A DNA stretch of 64,000 bases from Frigoribacterium sp. ACAM 257 (GTDB lineage: Bacteria > Actinomycetota > Actinomycetes > Actinomycetales > Microbacteriaceae): NCBI RefSeq assembly GCF_007954365.1, contig NZ_VOLO01000001.1:434001-498000 (forward strand), written 5' to 3'. The notes below the pieces were generated by a model, which saw only the letters and a program-made list of their open reading frames with translations, was not told the DNA's origin and did not search any database. Shown in pieces: positions 34,563 through 44,140 of the stretch. The translations under genes and the position numbers were made by a program. The first letter of the stretch is position 1, and every line of letters begins with the position of its first letter.

Positions 34563-34855
34563 TGACCGGGGCCACGCCCGGCTACGGCGACTCCAAGCAG
34601 CAGATCGTCACGCGCCTCCGTCGTGCCGAGGGCCAGGTCCGCGGCATCCAGCGCATGGTGGAGGACGACGTCTACTGCATCGACGTCCTCACGCAGGTGA
34701 GCGCGGCGACGAAGGCCCTCGAGACGGTGGCCCTGCAGCTGCTGGAGGACCACCTCGCCCACTGCGTCGCCGAGGCGGCGCGCGAGGGCGGGGCGGTGGC
34801 CGACGCCAAGATCGCGGAGGCGTCGGCCGCGATCGCGCGTCTCGTGCGTTCCTGA
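34562..34855 (+). CDS. csoR: CsoR-type copper-sensing repressor
   Basis: A 97-aa all-helical DUF156 protein. Cys39, His64 and Cys68 have the exact spacing (25 and 4) of the copper-binding triad of CsoR, with a Tyr before the first Cys, so copper(I) sensing rather than formaldehyde or sulfide sensing is likely. The N-terminal helix KQQIVTRLRRAEGQVRGIQRM is the DNA-binding face. Start at the ATG within TGATG after manB. No copper exporter or chaperone gene lies nearby, so the regulated target is elsewhere or is this operon. Confidence 0.88.
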   Translation: MTGATPGYGDSKQQIVTRLRRAEGQVRGIQRMVEDDVYCIDVLTQVSAATKALETVALQLLEDHLAHCVAEAAREGGAVADAKIAEASAAIARLVRS

Positions 34856-34859
34856 CGCG

Positions 34860-34879
34860 GTCGCCCGGTCCTGGGCGAC
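34860..34879 (+). other. Short hairpin between csoR and sahH
   Basis: GTCGCCC (34860-34866) pairs with GGGCGAC (34873-34879) with a 6-nt loop. It lies in the 54-bp gap and may be a weak terminator for the manB-csoR transcript. Confidence 0.35.
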
Positions 34880-34909
34880 ACACGGGGCGGCGTGGGCGAG
34901 AATGGTCCC

Positions 34910-36385
<1,476 letters not shown>

Positions 36386-36392
36386 GGCAGGT

Positions 36393-36440
36393 GCACGAAC
36401 GCCCCCGGACCGTCGTCGCGACGGGCGGGGGCGTTCGTGC
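36393..36440. terminator. Strong bidirectional terminator
   Basis: A perfect 14-bp stem (36393-36406 with 36427-36440) with a 20-nt loop, just after sahH and before the convergent end of the RDD gene. Serves both strands. Confidence 0.8.
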
Positions 36441-36461
36441 GTCCAGGGGAAGGACTGGTGC

Positions 36462-37403
36462 TCAGCGCCGCGGGAAGCCCCGCACCGTGCCCGTGAGGGC
36501 AGGCTCGAGCCTGCCGAGCAGCGCTGACTCGCGGGCCAGGGCGACGCCCTCGCGCTCGCGTCGGAGCGCCGACACGGCCGCGAGCAGCGACTCCGCGTCG
36601 GTCGCGGGCACGGGCGAGACGAACGGGGCGAGCTCCGTCGCGAGGGCCTCGGCGATGCGCCGTCGGCTCTCGGGGCGGAGGGCCGGGGCCTGCTGCAGGA
36701 ACGACGAGACGCGACGGGCGAGGGGATCGGGGAGGCGCGCCACGTCGGCGACGTCGGCCCAGCCGAGGAGGTGCTGCGGCACCTGGACCACGACGCGCCC
36801 CGTGCGCGGTGCCCGCTCGTTGCGGCTGTAGGTGCCGGCCATCAGGTCGCCGAGGCGGCGCGACGAGCGGTTCAGGAGGGCGACGACCACTGCCAGCCCT
36901 CCTGTCGTCATCACGATCTCGAGCATGCCGACGAGCGACCGGGTGAGCGCGTGCCGGAGGCCGATCGCGCCTCCGTCGGTCCGCACGATGCGTGCGCCCG
37001 TCGCGAGCTTGCCGAGCGACCGCCCGTGCGAGGCCGTCTCGACCACGGTCGGCAGGCCGATCAGGCAGACGACGATCGAGGCGACCACGAGCGCCTGCGC
37101 GGTGGCGTCGTCGACGGCGCCGCGGTCGTTCAGCGAGACGACCAGCAGGACGAGGCCCACCAGCGCCAGGACGTAGCTGAGGTAGTCGATCAGGGCACCC
37201 GCGACGCGCAGGACGAAGCCCGTCGGACGGCGGTCGAGCCCGACCGCCTCGCCCGTGACGAGCTGGTCGTCGGCGCCGTCGAAGAAGTCGACCTGGTCGG
37301 GGCGCAGCGTGGGCGCCGACGTCGACCGCGAGCCGCGCGTCCCACGCGGGCGGCGCGTCGTCGGCGGAGGCGTCGTCGGCGGGTGCGTCGTCGGGTCGGA
37401 CAT
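36462..37403 (-). CDS. RDD-family membrane protein
   Basis: A 313-aa protein. The first 45 residues are Pro/Thr/Arg-rich; three to four hydrophobic helices fill residues 68-190, containing the RDD-type pieces GFVLRVAGALIDYL and GRSLGKLATGARIVR. The C-terminal 100 residues are cytosolic and rich in Arg and Glu. RDD proteins are membrane proteins of unsettled role. It is divergent from the spoIIM-like gene with only 18 bp between, and fits the order of a seven-gene conserved block. ATG at 37403. Confidence 0.87.
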   Translation of the reverse strand: MSDPTTHPPTTPPPTTRRPRGTRGSRSTSAPTLRPDQVDFFDGADDQLVTGEAVGLDRRPTGFVLRVAGALIDYLSYVLALVGLVLLVVSLNDRGAVDDATAQALVVASIVVCLIGLPTVVETASHGRSLGKLATGARIVRTDGGAIGLRHALTRSLVGMLEIVMTTGGLAVVVALLNRSSRRLGDLMAGTYSRNERAPRTGRVVVQVPQHLLGWADVADVARLPDPLARRVSSFLQQAPALRPESRRRIAEALATELAPFVSPVPATDAESLLAAVSALRREREGVALARESALLGRLEPALTGTVRGFPRR

Positions 37404-37409
37404 GCCTAG

Positions 37410-37415
37410 TATCTA
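37410..37415. promoter_or_regulatory. Shared -10 element for two divergent leaderless genes
   Basis: The same six bases read TATCTA on the plus strand and TAGATA on the minus strand. They end exactly 6 nt before the ATG of the spoIIM-like gene (37422) and exactly 6 nt before the ATG of the RDD gene (37403). This is the layout expected of a symmetric bidirectional promoter making two leaderless mRNAs. Confidence 0.55.
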
Positions 37416-37421
37416 AGCAGA

Positions 37422-38417
37422 ATGGATCTCGACGCCTACGCCGCCGCCCACGGTCACGAGTGGACCGAACTCGAGGCCCTCGCGCGCCGCCGTCGCCTGA
37501 CGGGCCCGGAGGCCGACGAGCTGATCCGGCTGTACCAGTCGGGAGCCGCAGAGCTGTCGGCGTTGCAGACGGCGGCAGGCCCGTCGGTCGTCGCCGACCG
37601 GCTGTCGTTGACCCTGTCGCGCGCGCGGCTCCGGTTCACCGGGGCGGGGCGCAACCTCGCCTCGCAGGTGCCCGCCTTCTTCGTCGCGCAGTTGCCGGCG
37701 GCCCTCTGGCGGGTGCGCTGGCTGTCGATCGCGGTGCTCCTCGTCACCGTCGTCGTGGCGACGTCGTTCGCCGTCTGGGCTGCCGGGTCTCCCGCGGTGC
37801 TCGCGTCGTTCGGATCGGAGGAGTTCCGTCGCCAGTTCGCGACGGAGGACTTCGTGAACTACTACTCGGAGAGCGCGCCGTCGTCGTTCACGGGGCAGGT
37901 GTGGACGAACAACGCCTTCATCGCCGCCCAGTGCGTCGCGTTCGGCATCACCGGCGTCTGGGTGCCCTACGTCGTGCTGAGCAACGCGATGAACGTCGGG
38001 ATCTCGGCGGGCCTCATGGCCGAGCAGGGGCGCCTCGAGTACTTCTTCCTGTACATCCTCCCGCACGGTCAGCTCGAGCTCTACAGCATCTTCGTCGCCG
38101 GCGGCGCGGGCCTGTTGATCTTCTGGTCGTGGGTGGCCCCCGGTGCCCGCACCCGGGGGCAGGCACTCGCGCAGGACGGCCGCGCGCTGATCACGGTCGC
38201 CGTGGGCCTCATGCTGGCGCTGCTCGTGTCGGGCGTCATCGAGGGCTTCGTCACGCGCCAGGACTGGCCGTGGCCGATCAAGATCGGCATCGGCACGGTC
38301 GCGCTGGCCGGGTTCCTCGCGTACCAGTGGGTGCTGGGCGGCCGCGCGCACCGTGCCGGCCAGACCGGCGACCTTGACGAGTTCGAGGCCGGGGCCACGG
38401 AGCTCGTCGCCGGCTGA
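37422..38417 (+). CDS. SpoIIM/DUF95-like membrane protein
   Basis: A 331-aa protein with an N-terminal soluble helix-rich part (residues 1-95) and five to six hydrophobic helices afterwards. WTNNAFIAAQCVAFGITGV and YFFLYILPHGQLELYSIFVAGGAGL are hallmarks of stage II sporulation protein M-like proteins, here in a non-sporulating lineage. In firmicutes SpoIIM belongs to the DMP complex that acts on peptidoglycan; whether this holds here is unknown. Member of the MoxR-linked block; transcribed opposite to its neighbours. Confidence 0.88.
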   Translation: MDLDAYAAAHGHEWTELEALARRRRLTGPEADELIRLYQSGAAELSALQTAAGPSVVADRLSLTLSRARLRFTGAGRNLASQVPAFFVAQLPAALWRVRWLSIAVLLVTVVVATSFAVWAAGSPAVLASFGSEEFRRQFATEDFVNYYSESAPSSFTGQVWTNNAFIAAQCVAFGITGVWVPYVVLSNAMNVGISAGLMAEQGRLEYFFLYILPHGQLELYSIFVAGGAGLLIFWSWVAPGARTRGQALAQDGRALITVAVGLMLALLVSGVIEGFVTRQDWPWPIKIGIGTVALAGFLAYQWVLGGRAHRAGQTGDLDEFEAGATELVAG

Positions 38418-38459
38418 GCTCCGACGACCCGGGCTTTGGCCCCTCCAGGTCTCACCAGA

Positions 38460-38552
38460 ATTCAGGAACTCGGGCGCGCCGGGTCCTGATCTGTGCACGG
38501 TTCAGGACTCCGCCTCCCCCCGTCGCGCGGATCAGGACAGAAGTTCCTGAAT
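38460..38552. repeat. Nested inverted repeat with five TCCTGA/TCAGGA copies
   Basis: Outer arms ATTCAGGAACT (38460-38470) and AGTTCCTGAAT (38542-38552), inner arms GTCCTGATC (38483-38491) and GATCAGGAC (38530-38538), plus a fifth copy at 38501-38507. It fills the gap between convergent genes and is AT-richer than its surroundings. It may act as a bidirectional terminator or be a REP-like interspersed element or binding-site cluster. Confidence 0.7.
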
Positions 38553-38570
38553 GAGGAGGGGCGGCGCAGG

Positions 38571-39863
38571 TCAGAGGCGGCCGGCGGCCTTGTAGGCGAG
38601 GTAGCGGTCGGCCAGCGCCGGCGGCAGGTCGGCCGGCGAGCCGGACACGACGTCGGCACCCACCTGGCCGAGGGCGGCGGCCACGCGGGCGACGTCGAGC
38701 CGGGCCCGCTCGGCGGCGGCGGCGCGGTAGACCTCGTCGCGGTTCGTCCTCGTGACGGCGGCGACGGCGAGGTCGGGGTCGGTCACCGACGCCACGACGA
38801 CGAGGTGGCGCTGACTCAGCTGGGGCACGGCCGCGAGCAGGCTGCGCGCCGAGCCGGGGGAGTCGACCGGCGTGACGAGCACGACGAGCGATCGCTGCGT
38901 GGTCACCGAGCGCACGAGGGCCGGCACGGTCGACCAGTCGGTCTCGACGAGCTCCGGCTCGATCGGGGCCATGGTCTCGACCATTGCCGACAGGAGGGCG
39001 GCCCCGGTCGCCCCTTGCACCCGTCCGCGCACCCGGCGGTCGACGACGACGAGGTCCACGTGGTCGCCCGCGCGCGACGCGAGCGCGCCGAGCAGCAGGG
39101 CGGACTCGAAGGCGGTGTCGAGCCGCGGCTCGTCCTCGATGCGAGCGGCCGAGGTCCGACCGCTGTCGACGACGATCACGACGCGTCGGTCGCGCTCGGG
39201 ACGCCAGGTGCGCACGACCAGGTCGCTGCGCCGGGCCGTGGCCCGCCAGTCGATCGACCGGACGTCGTCGCCGCGGACGTACTCGCGCAGGCTGTCGAAC
39301 TCGGTGCCCTGTCCCCTGATCATCACGCTCGTGCGCCCGTCGAGCTCTCGGAGGCGGGCGAGGCGAGACGGGAGGTGGCGGCGGGAGGAGAAGCGCGGCA
39401 GCACCCGCACGACGCCGGGGACGGCGTGCCCGGCCTGGCGACCCGCGAGGCGCAGTGGTCCGAGCGACCGGACCGTCACCTCCTCGGCTCGGCGTTCGCC
39501 TCGGCGGAACGGGGTGAGGGTCGTGGTGGCGCGCCAGGCACGACCGGGCCGGACGACCAGGGCACGGCGCGTGACCGCGGCGCCGGCCGACGGCTGCCAG
39601 GCGTCACGGACGACGCCCCGCAGGGTGCGGCGGCCCTCGTTGACGACGACGAGCTCCGCCGAGGTGGTCTCGCCCAGGCGGACGGGCCCCGGCAGCTCAC
39701 GACGGATGCGCAGGAGGCGCGGCGAGGCGGCCAGCGCGACGTCCAGCGCCCCGAGGGCGAGCACGAGCACGAGCCAGCCCACGAGCGCCCAGGCGCTCCC
39801 CGTCGCCACGATCGGCACGACGCCGAGCGCGACCAGCGCGACGAACCATCCGGTGACGGCCAT
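38571..39863 (-). CDS. DUF58-domain protein
   Basis: A 430-aa protein with two membrane helices at residues 5-45 and a cytosolic remainder. The DUF58 core has RGQGTEFDSLREYVRGDDVRSIDW near residue 190-210, followed by VVVIVVDSGRTSA, a von Willebrand A-like strand with a partial metal site. DUF58 proteins are usual partners of MoxR ATPases. Two bases separate it from moxR, so they are co-transcribed. Confidence 0.9.
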   Translation of the reverse strand: MAVTGWFVALVALGVVPIVATGSAWALVGWLVLVLALGALDVALAASPRLLRIRRELPGPVRLGETTSAELVVVNEGRRTLRGVVRDAWQPSAGAAVTRRALVVRPGRAWRATTTLTPFRRGERRAEEVTVRSLGPLRLAGRQAGHAVPGVVRVLPRFSSRRHLPSRLARLRELDGRTSVMIRGQGTEFDSLREYVRGDDVRSIDWRATARRSDLVVRTWRPERDRRVVIVVDSGRTSAARIEDEPRLDTAFESALLLGALASRAGDHVDLVVVDRRVRGRVQGATGAALLSAMVETMAPIEPELVETDWSTVPALVRSVTTQRSLVVLVTPVDSPGSARSLLAAVPQLSQRHLVVVASVTDPDLAVAAVTRTNRDEVYRAAAAERARLDVARVAAALGQVGADVVSGSPADLPPALADRYLAYKAAGRL

Positions 39864-39865
39864 GA

Positions 39866-40819
39866 TCAGATCGGGACCCGCACCTGCTGCAGCACCGACC
39901 GCAGCACGGCGTCCGCGTCGACGCCCTCGAGCTCGGCCTCGGGCCGCAGCTGCAGGCGATGGCGCAGCACGGGCAGGGCCATCGCCTGCACGTGGTCGGG
40001 CGTGATGCGGTCGAAGCCGGTCAGCCAGGCCCAGGCCTTGCTCGCCGACAGCAGGGCGGTCGAGCCGCGGGGGCTGACGCCGATCTTGACGGACGCGCTC
40101 TCGCGCGTGGCGCGGGCCAGGTCGACGACGTACGCGAGCACGTCGGGGGACGCGCCGACCAGCCCGACCTCGGCCTGCGCCTGCGCGAGCTCGGCCGGCC
40201 CGAGCACGGGGGTGACGCCCGCGGCGCGGAGGTCGCGCGGCGAGAAGCCTGCCGCGTGGCGCGTGAGCACCTCGACCTCGGCGTCGCGGGGCGGGAGGTC
40301 GAGCGTCAGCTTCATGAGGAACCGGTCGAGCTGCGCCTCGGGCAGCGTGTAGGTGCCCTCGTACTCGACGGGGTTCATCGTCGCGGCCACGAGGAACGGC
40401 TGGGGGAGCGGGCGCGAGACCCCGTCGACCGACACCTGCCGCTCCTCCATCGCCTCGAGCAGCGCCGACTGCGTCTTGGGGGGCGTCCGGTTGATCTCGT
40501 CGGCCAGCAGGATGTTCGTGAAGACGGGACCGGGACGGAACTCGAACTCGCCGGCCTTGGCGTCGTAGACGAGCGAGCCGGTGATGTCGCCGGGCATCAG
40601 GTCGGGCGTGAACTGCACCCGGTTCGTCTCGAGCGAGGTGGCGTGGCTGAGGGCGCGGACGAGCAGGGTCTTGGCGACGCCGGGCACGCCCTCGAGGAGG
40701 GCGTGGCCCTGGGCGAGGAGCGTGACGATCAGGCCGGTGACGGCGCCGTCCTGCGCGACGACGGCCTTGCCGACCTCGGTGCGCACGCGGGCGAAGGTCT
40801 GCTGGAGTTCGGTGGTCAT
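39866..40819 (-). CDS. moxR: MoxR-family AAA+ ATPase
   Basis: A 317-aa chaperone-like ATPase. Walker A EGVPGVAKT at residues 43-51, Walker B ILLADEINR near 105, the PEAQLDRFLMKL sensor segment and VSPRGSTALL near 260 identify the MoxR group. MoxR proteins are thought to help insert cofactors or assemble complexes together with VWA/DUF58 proteins. Upstream is a 118-bp gap to the DUF4350 gene stop with no clear feature. ATG at 40819. Confidence 0.95.
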   Translation of the reverse strand: MTTELQQTFARVRTEVGKAVVAQDGAVTGLIVTLLAQGHALLEGVPGVAKTLLVRALSHATSLETNRVQFTPDLMPGDITGSLVYDAKAGEFEFRPGPVFTNILLADEINRTPPKTQSALLEAMEERQVSVDGVSRPLPQPFLVAATMNPVEYEGTYTLPEAQLDRFLMKLTLDLPPRDAEVEVLTRHAAGFSPRDLRAAGVTPVLGPAELAQAQAEVGLVGASPDVLAYVVDLARATRESASVKIGVSPRGSTALLSASKAWAWLTGFDRITPDHVQAMALPVLRHRLQLRPEAELEGVDADAVLRSVLQQVRVPI

Positions 40820-40937
40820 GCGGCGGTTCTCCCGGTGGTGGTCGCTGGGCGAGGGGCGATGGTGGCGGTCAGGGTGCGAGTCGGCCCGGAGCCGGCCGGC
40901 TCCGATCCGATCGGCAGACGAGGAGGCGCGGCGCCGG

Positions 40938-42125
40938 TCACGAGGGAGCCGCCGCCCGTGCCGTCGCCCGCTCGAGGTCGAGCAGGCTGTCGCTGAGGCG
41001 GACGAGCTCGGCGTCGTCGGCCGGGTCGGCGTCGACGAGCACGTGCCGGAGCCCGCGGGGATCGGCCCCGACCAGGCCCGCGACGCGGTCGATCACCTCG
41101 TCCACCGACGACGTGGACGACAGGCCGGTCAGCCGGGCGAGCCGCCCGAGCGACCCGATGCGCAGCTGGTCGAGGGCGTGGCGGCGCTGGCCGGAGCGCT
41201 CGTAGAGCCGCGCCCGCCCCTCCGTCGTCTCGGACGCGCGGACGACGACGGGCATGCGCTCGACCACGAGAGGTCCGAGCCGGCGACCTCGCCAGACCAT
41301 GGCGGCGACGGCGGTCGCCGTGAGCAGCAGCAGCACGGGCGTGACCCAGCCGGGCGTGAGCGTCGCGAGGGTGCCGGTGCCCTCGGGCACGTCGTCGACG
41401 CCGGGGAGGTACCAGACGAGCTCGTCGTCCTGCCCGAGCAGGGCGAGCGCGTAGGCGGCGTCGTCCGCGCCGGCGGTGGCGATCGTGCCGTTGGTCAGGG
41501 CCGTCGTCGTGCCCACGACCGTGACGCGGCGGTCACCGTCGTCGAGCACGACGAGCCCGGAGCCGTCGGAGTCGGGGTCTCGCACGCACGTGGCCACGTC
41601 GACGCCGTCAGCCGGGTCGACGCCCGCGGCGGAGTACGCGAGGCCGGCGGCGTGGACGCGGTCGACCCGTGCGAGGGAGGTCACGCCACAGCCGAGGGCA
41701 CGCACCCCGTCGGAGACCTCGGCGACGGCGGAGACCCCGGGGGCGACGGCGTCGAGCGCCGTCGCGCCGGGGGCGAGCAGCACGAGCGAGCTCGCCGCGT
41801 CGCCGAGCTCGCTCCACTGGTCGGCGACGAGGTACGAGCCCGCGTCGTCGACGACCACGGTGGTGTCCGGACGTGCTGCGGCCTGCCGGGCCTGGTCGAG
41901 GCTCGAGACGACGCGGACCCGGACGCCCTCGTCGCGCAGGACCTCGACGAGGGCCTTGGCGCCCGCGGGGGCGGGGTTCTCGGGGCCGAGCGCCCGGCCG
42001 CCCGTCGCGTCCGACCCGCTCAGGAGGACCGTCGCGACGGCTCCGAGCAGGGCGAGGACGGCCAGGGCGACCCACGGTCTCGCGCGACGCGCCGAGGCGC
42101 GCACGGTCGGCGTCGTCGCCGTCAC
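40938..42125 (-). CDS. DUF4350-domain membrane protein
   Basis: A 395-aa protein: a helix near residues 18-37, an outside domain of about 220 residues carrying the DUF4350 pattern (LGPENPAPAGAKALVEVLRDEGVRV, then VLLAPG), a second helix near 258-280 and a cytosolic tail. GTG start overlaps the upstream DUF4129 stop by GTGA. Same position as Rv3691 relative to moxR in M. tuberculosis. Resembles glycan- or protein-binding GATase-like folds; function unknown. Confidence 0.87.
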   Translation of the reverse strand: MTATTPTVRASARRARPWVALAVLALLGAVATVLLSGSDATGGRALGPENPAPAGAKALVEVLRDEGVRVRVVSSLDQARQAAARPDTTVVVDDAGSYLVADQWSELGDAASSLVLLAPGATALDAVAPGVSAVAEVSDGVRALGCGVTSLARVDRVHAAGLAYSAAGVDPADGVDVATCVRDPDSDGSGLVVLDDGDRRVTVVGTTTALTNGTIATAGADDAAYALALLGQDDELVWYLPGVDDVPEGTGTLATLTPGWVTPVLLLLTATAVAAMVWRGRRLGPLVVERMPVVVRASETTEGRARLYERSGQRRHALDQLRIGSLGRLARLTGLSSTSSVDEVIDRVAGLVGADPRGLRHVLVDADPADDAELVRLSDSLLDLERATARAAAPS

Positions 42126-42766
42126 GGGGTCGCCACCGGGGTGAGTCGCTCCAGCTCGAGGTCGAGGGCGCTGATCTCGCGCCAGGCCGCCTCGGACCCG
42201 GGCCGGTCGAGGTAGCGCACGCCGTCGAAGCTGTCGGCGGCCGAGGCCAGGCGGTCGGCGAGCCCCGGGAAGACCTGGCCCGCACGGGCGCCGACTGCAC
42301 GGGCGGTCGTGCCGGGCGAGGTCGAGAGGACGTCGCGCTCGACGAGGCCTCGGGCCAGCGCGCGGAAGGACTCGGTGACGGCGAGCACGAGGTCGCCCGC
42401 GGCCGCGGCCTCGGCGGCTGCACGCCGGAGACGATCGGCGTCTCGGTGGTCGCCCTCGCCGAACAGCTCCGGGCCGCGCGTCGAGCGCCGGTTCAGCCGA
42501 GGGACCCCGTAGACCGCGAGCACCACCACGAGGACGACGACCACGACGACGAGCAGCACCACCAGGGCGACGGCGGGAGCCCCCTCGACGCCGCCGAAGC
42601 GGATGCCGTTCAGCCAGTTCCAGAAGGCGTCGGCGGCTCGGTCGAGCCAGGTCGGCTGTGCCGCGACGTAGTCGCGTCCCGTGAGCTCGCGCAGCAACAG
42701 CCGGCGCGCCTCGTCGGGATCGGGGTCGAGAGGGGCGGCGGCCAGCACGGTCGTCGACGGCGTCAC
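42122..42766 (-). CDS. DUF4129-domain membrane protein
   Basis: A 214-aa protein with one long hydrophobic helix (residues about 60-85) and a C-terminal cytosolic DUF4129 region (AVTESFRALARGLVERDVL through SFDGVRYLDRPGSEAAW), a domain often fused to transglutaminase-like proteins in MoxR/DUF58 systems. GTG start in GTGA overlap with the upstream gene, and it overlaps the next in the same way, so translation is coupled through three genes. Confidence 0.87.
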   Translation of the reverse strand: MTPSTTVLAAAPLDPDPDEARRLLLRELTGRDYVAAQPTWLDRAADAFWNWLNGIRFGGVEGAPAVALVVLLVVVVVVLVVVLAVYGVPRLNRRSTRGPELFGEGDHRDADRLRRAAAEAAAAGDLVLAVTESFRALARGLVERDVLSTSPGTTARAVGARAGQVFPGLADRLASAADSFDGVRYLDRPGSEAAWREISALDLELERLTPVATP

Positions 42767-43968
42767 TGCAGAGGTGCCCCGCCCTGGCGGTCCGGGTGCA
42801 GCTGCGGCTCGGGCGAGCGCCACGGGTCCGGCAGGTCGACCTGGCCACGGCCACGGGCCTCGACGTGGCGCACCAGCTCGAGGTCGAGCCCCTCGGTCCG
42901 CATCCTGCGGTCGACGTAGACGAGCCCGACGGAGGCGGCCTGGACGACGGAGCCGATCGCCGTCACGACGGCGCTGACCGCGATGGTGAGGACGTACGCC
43001 ACGGCCGCGACGGCGATCGCGCTGCCGTCGACGTCGCCGGTGGGCGAGATGAGGCTGCCGAACACGCCGAAGAGCAGCGAGAACGGGGCGGTGACGACCT
43101 GCGTCGCGATCTGGATCATGACGAAGACGAGCGCGACGACGCCGAAGGTGCGCCAGAACGAGCCGCGGACGAGCGACCACGAGCGGGCGACGGCCGCACG
43201 CAGGGGCATGCGCTCGAGCATGAGGGCGCTCGGCACGAGGCTGAGCTTGATCGTGAGCCAGATGCCGAGCACGAGCAGGCCGAGGCCGAGGAGGACGCCG
43301 ATCCCGATCCCGACGCCGATGCTCGGACCCGTCCCGACGACCACGCCGATCGCGACGACCCCGACCACGAGCCCGGCGGCCACGAGGTAGGCGAGCGTCA
43401 GCAGCGCGGACCAGCCGGTGAGCGCGCCGATGCGACCGCGCGCCAGGGTCCAGAGACCGCCCAGCCGGAGGCGCTCGCCGAGCAGCTGACGCGAGGTCTC
43501 GAGCACGAACAGCCCCTGCAGGAGCGCGCTGACGACGACGGCGAGGAGCACGGGGACGAGGGTCGCGAGCACCACGGTGGCGACGGCTCCCGCCGCCACC
43601 GCGTCGCGGTCCTCCGGCAGGGCCGACTCCACGCGGGAGAAGGCGAAGAAGGCGCTCCCCCCGGCGGCCCCGACGGTGACGAGCAGCAGCACGACCTGCG
43701 CCAGCAGGGCGGTGCCGAAGGTGGTGCGCGGGTTGCGCCGGAACACCTGGAACGACGCGGAGAGGACCTCGCCGAAGGTGAACGGACGGAGCGGCAGCAG
43801 GCCGGGCCGAGGAGGCGGCGTCCAGGCGCCCGGACCGCCCTGCGGCTGCGGCGGCAGGGGAGGGGCCACGGGAGCAGCAGGAGGAGCGGGGTGCGCAGCC
43901 GGGACCCGCTCGCCCCAGCGGGGCTCGCCCTGCGCCCCGGGTGCCGCCCAGTCGTTCGGATCGGTCAT
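42763..43968 (-). CDS. Polytopic membrane protein (GPDP membrane-domain-like), Rv3689-like
   Basis: A 401-aa protein: a Pro/Ala-rich cytosolic N-terminus of about 55 residues, then RPFTFGEVLSASFQVFRRNP, six hydrophobic helices, and a basic C-terminal tail containing VYVDRRMRTEGLDLELVRH. This pattern is annotated elsewhere as glycerophosphoryl diester phosphodiesterase membrane domain, but no catalytic domain is present. First gene of the minus-strand block down to DUF58. ATG at 43968; divergent from mtrA. Confidence 0.85.
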   Translation of the reverse strand: MTDPNDWAAPGAQGEPRWGERVPAAHPAPPAAPVAPPLPPQPQGGPGAWTPPPRPGLLPLRPFTFGEVLSASFQVFRRNPRTTFGTALLAQVVLLLVTVGAAGGSAFFAFSRVESALPEDRDAVAAGAVATVVLATLVPVLLAVVVSALLQGLFVLETSRQLLGERLRLGGLWTLARGRIGALTGWSALLTLAYLVAAGLVVGVVAIGVVVGTGPSIGVGIGIGVLLGLGLLVLGIWLTIKLSLVPSALMLERMPLRAAVARSWSLVRGSFWRTFGVVALVFVMIQIATQVVTAPFSLLFGVFGSLISPTGDVDGSAIAVAAVAYVLTIAVSAVVTAIGSVVQAASVGLVYVDRRMRTEGLDLELVRHVEARGRGQVDLPDPWRSPEPQLHPDRQGGAPLQ

Positions 43969-44140
43969 GGCTTCCCCCGGTGGTCCGCGATCGAGGTCGT
44001 CCTCGCTCGTGGGCCCATGTTTCCACAGGCCGGGCGGGCGTGCCAGCCGACCCGCGCCTCCTTCTCGGCCGATCCGCGCCTCCTGCACTAATCTGGGTCG
44101 ACGTGCCGCGACCCGAGCGGCCCAGCCGAAGACGGAGACC

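Noticed and set aside
34856-34909. SAH riboswitch before sahH
   Set aside because: The gap is only 54 bp, with one 7-bp hairpin, too short and without the conserved core; a leaderless start fits better.
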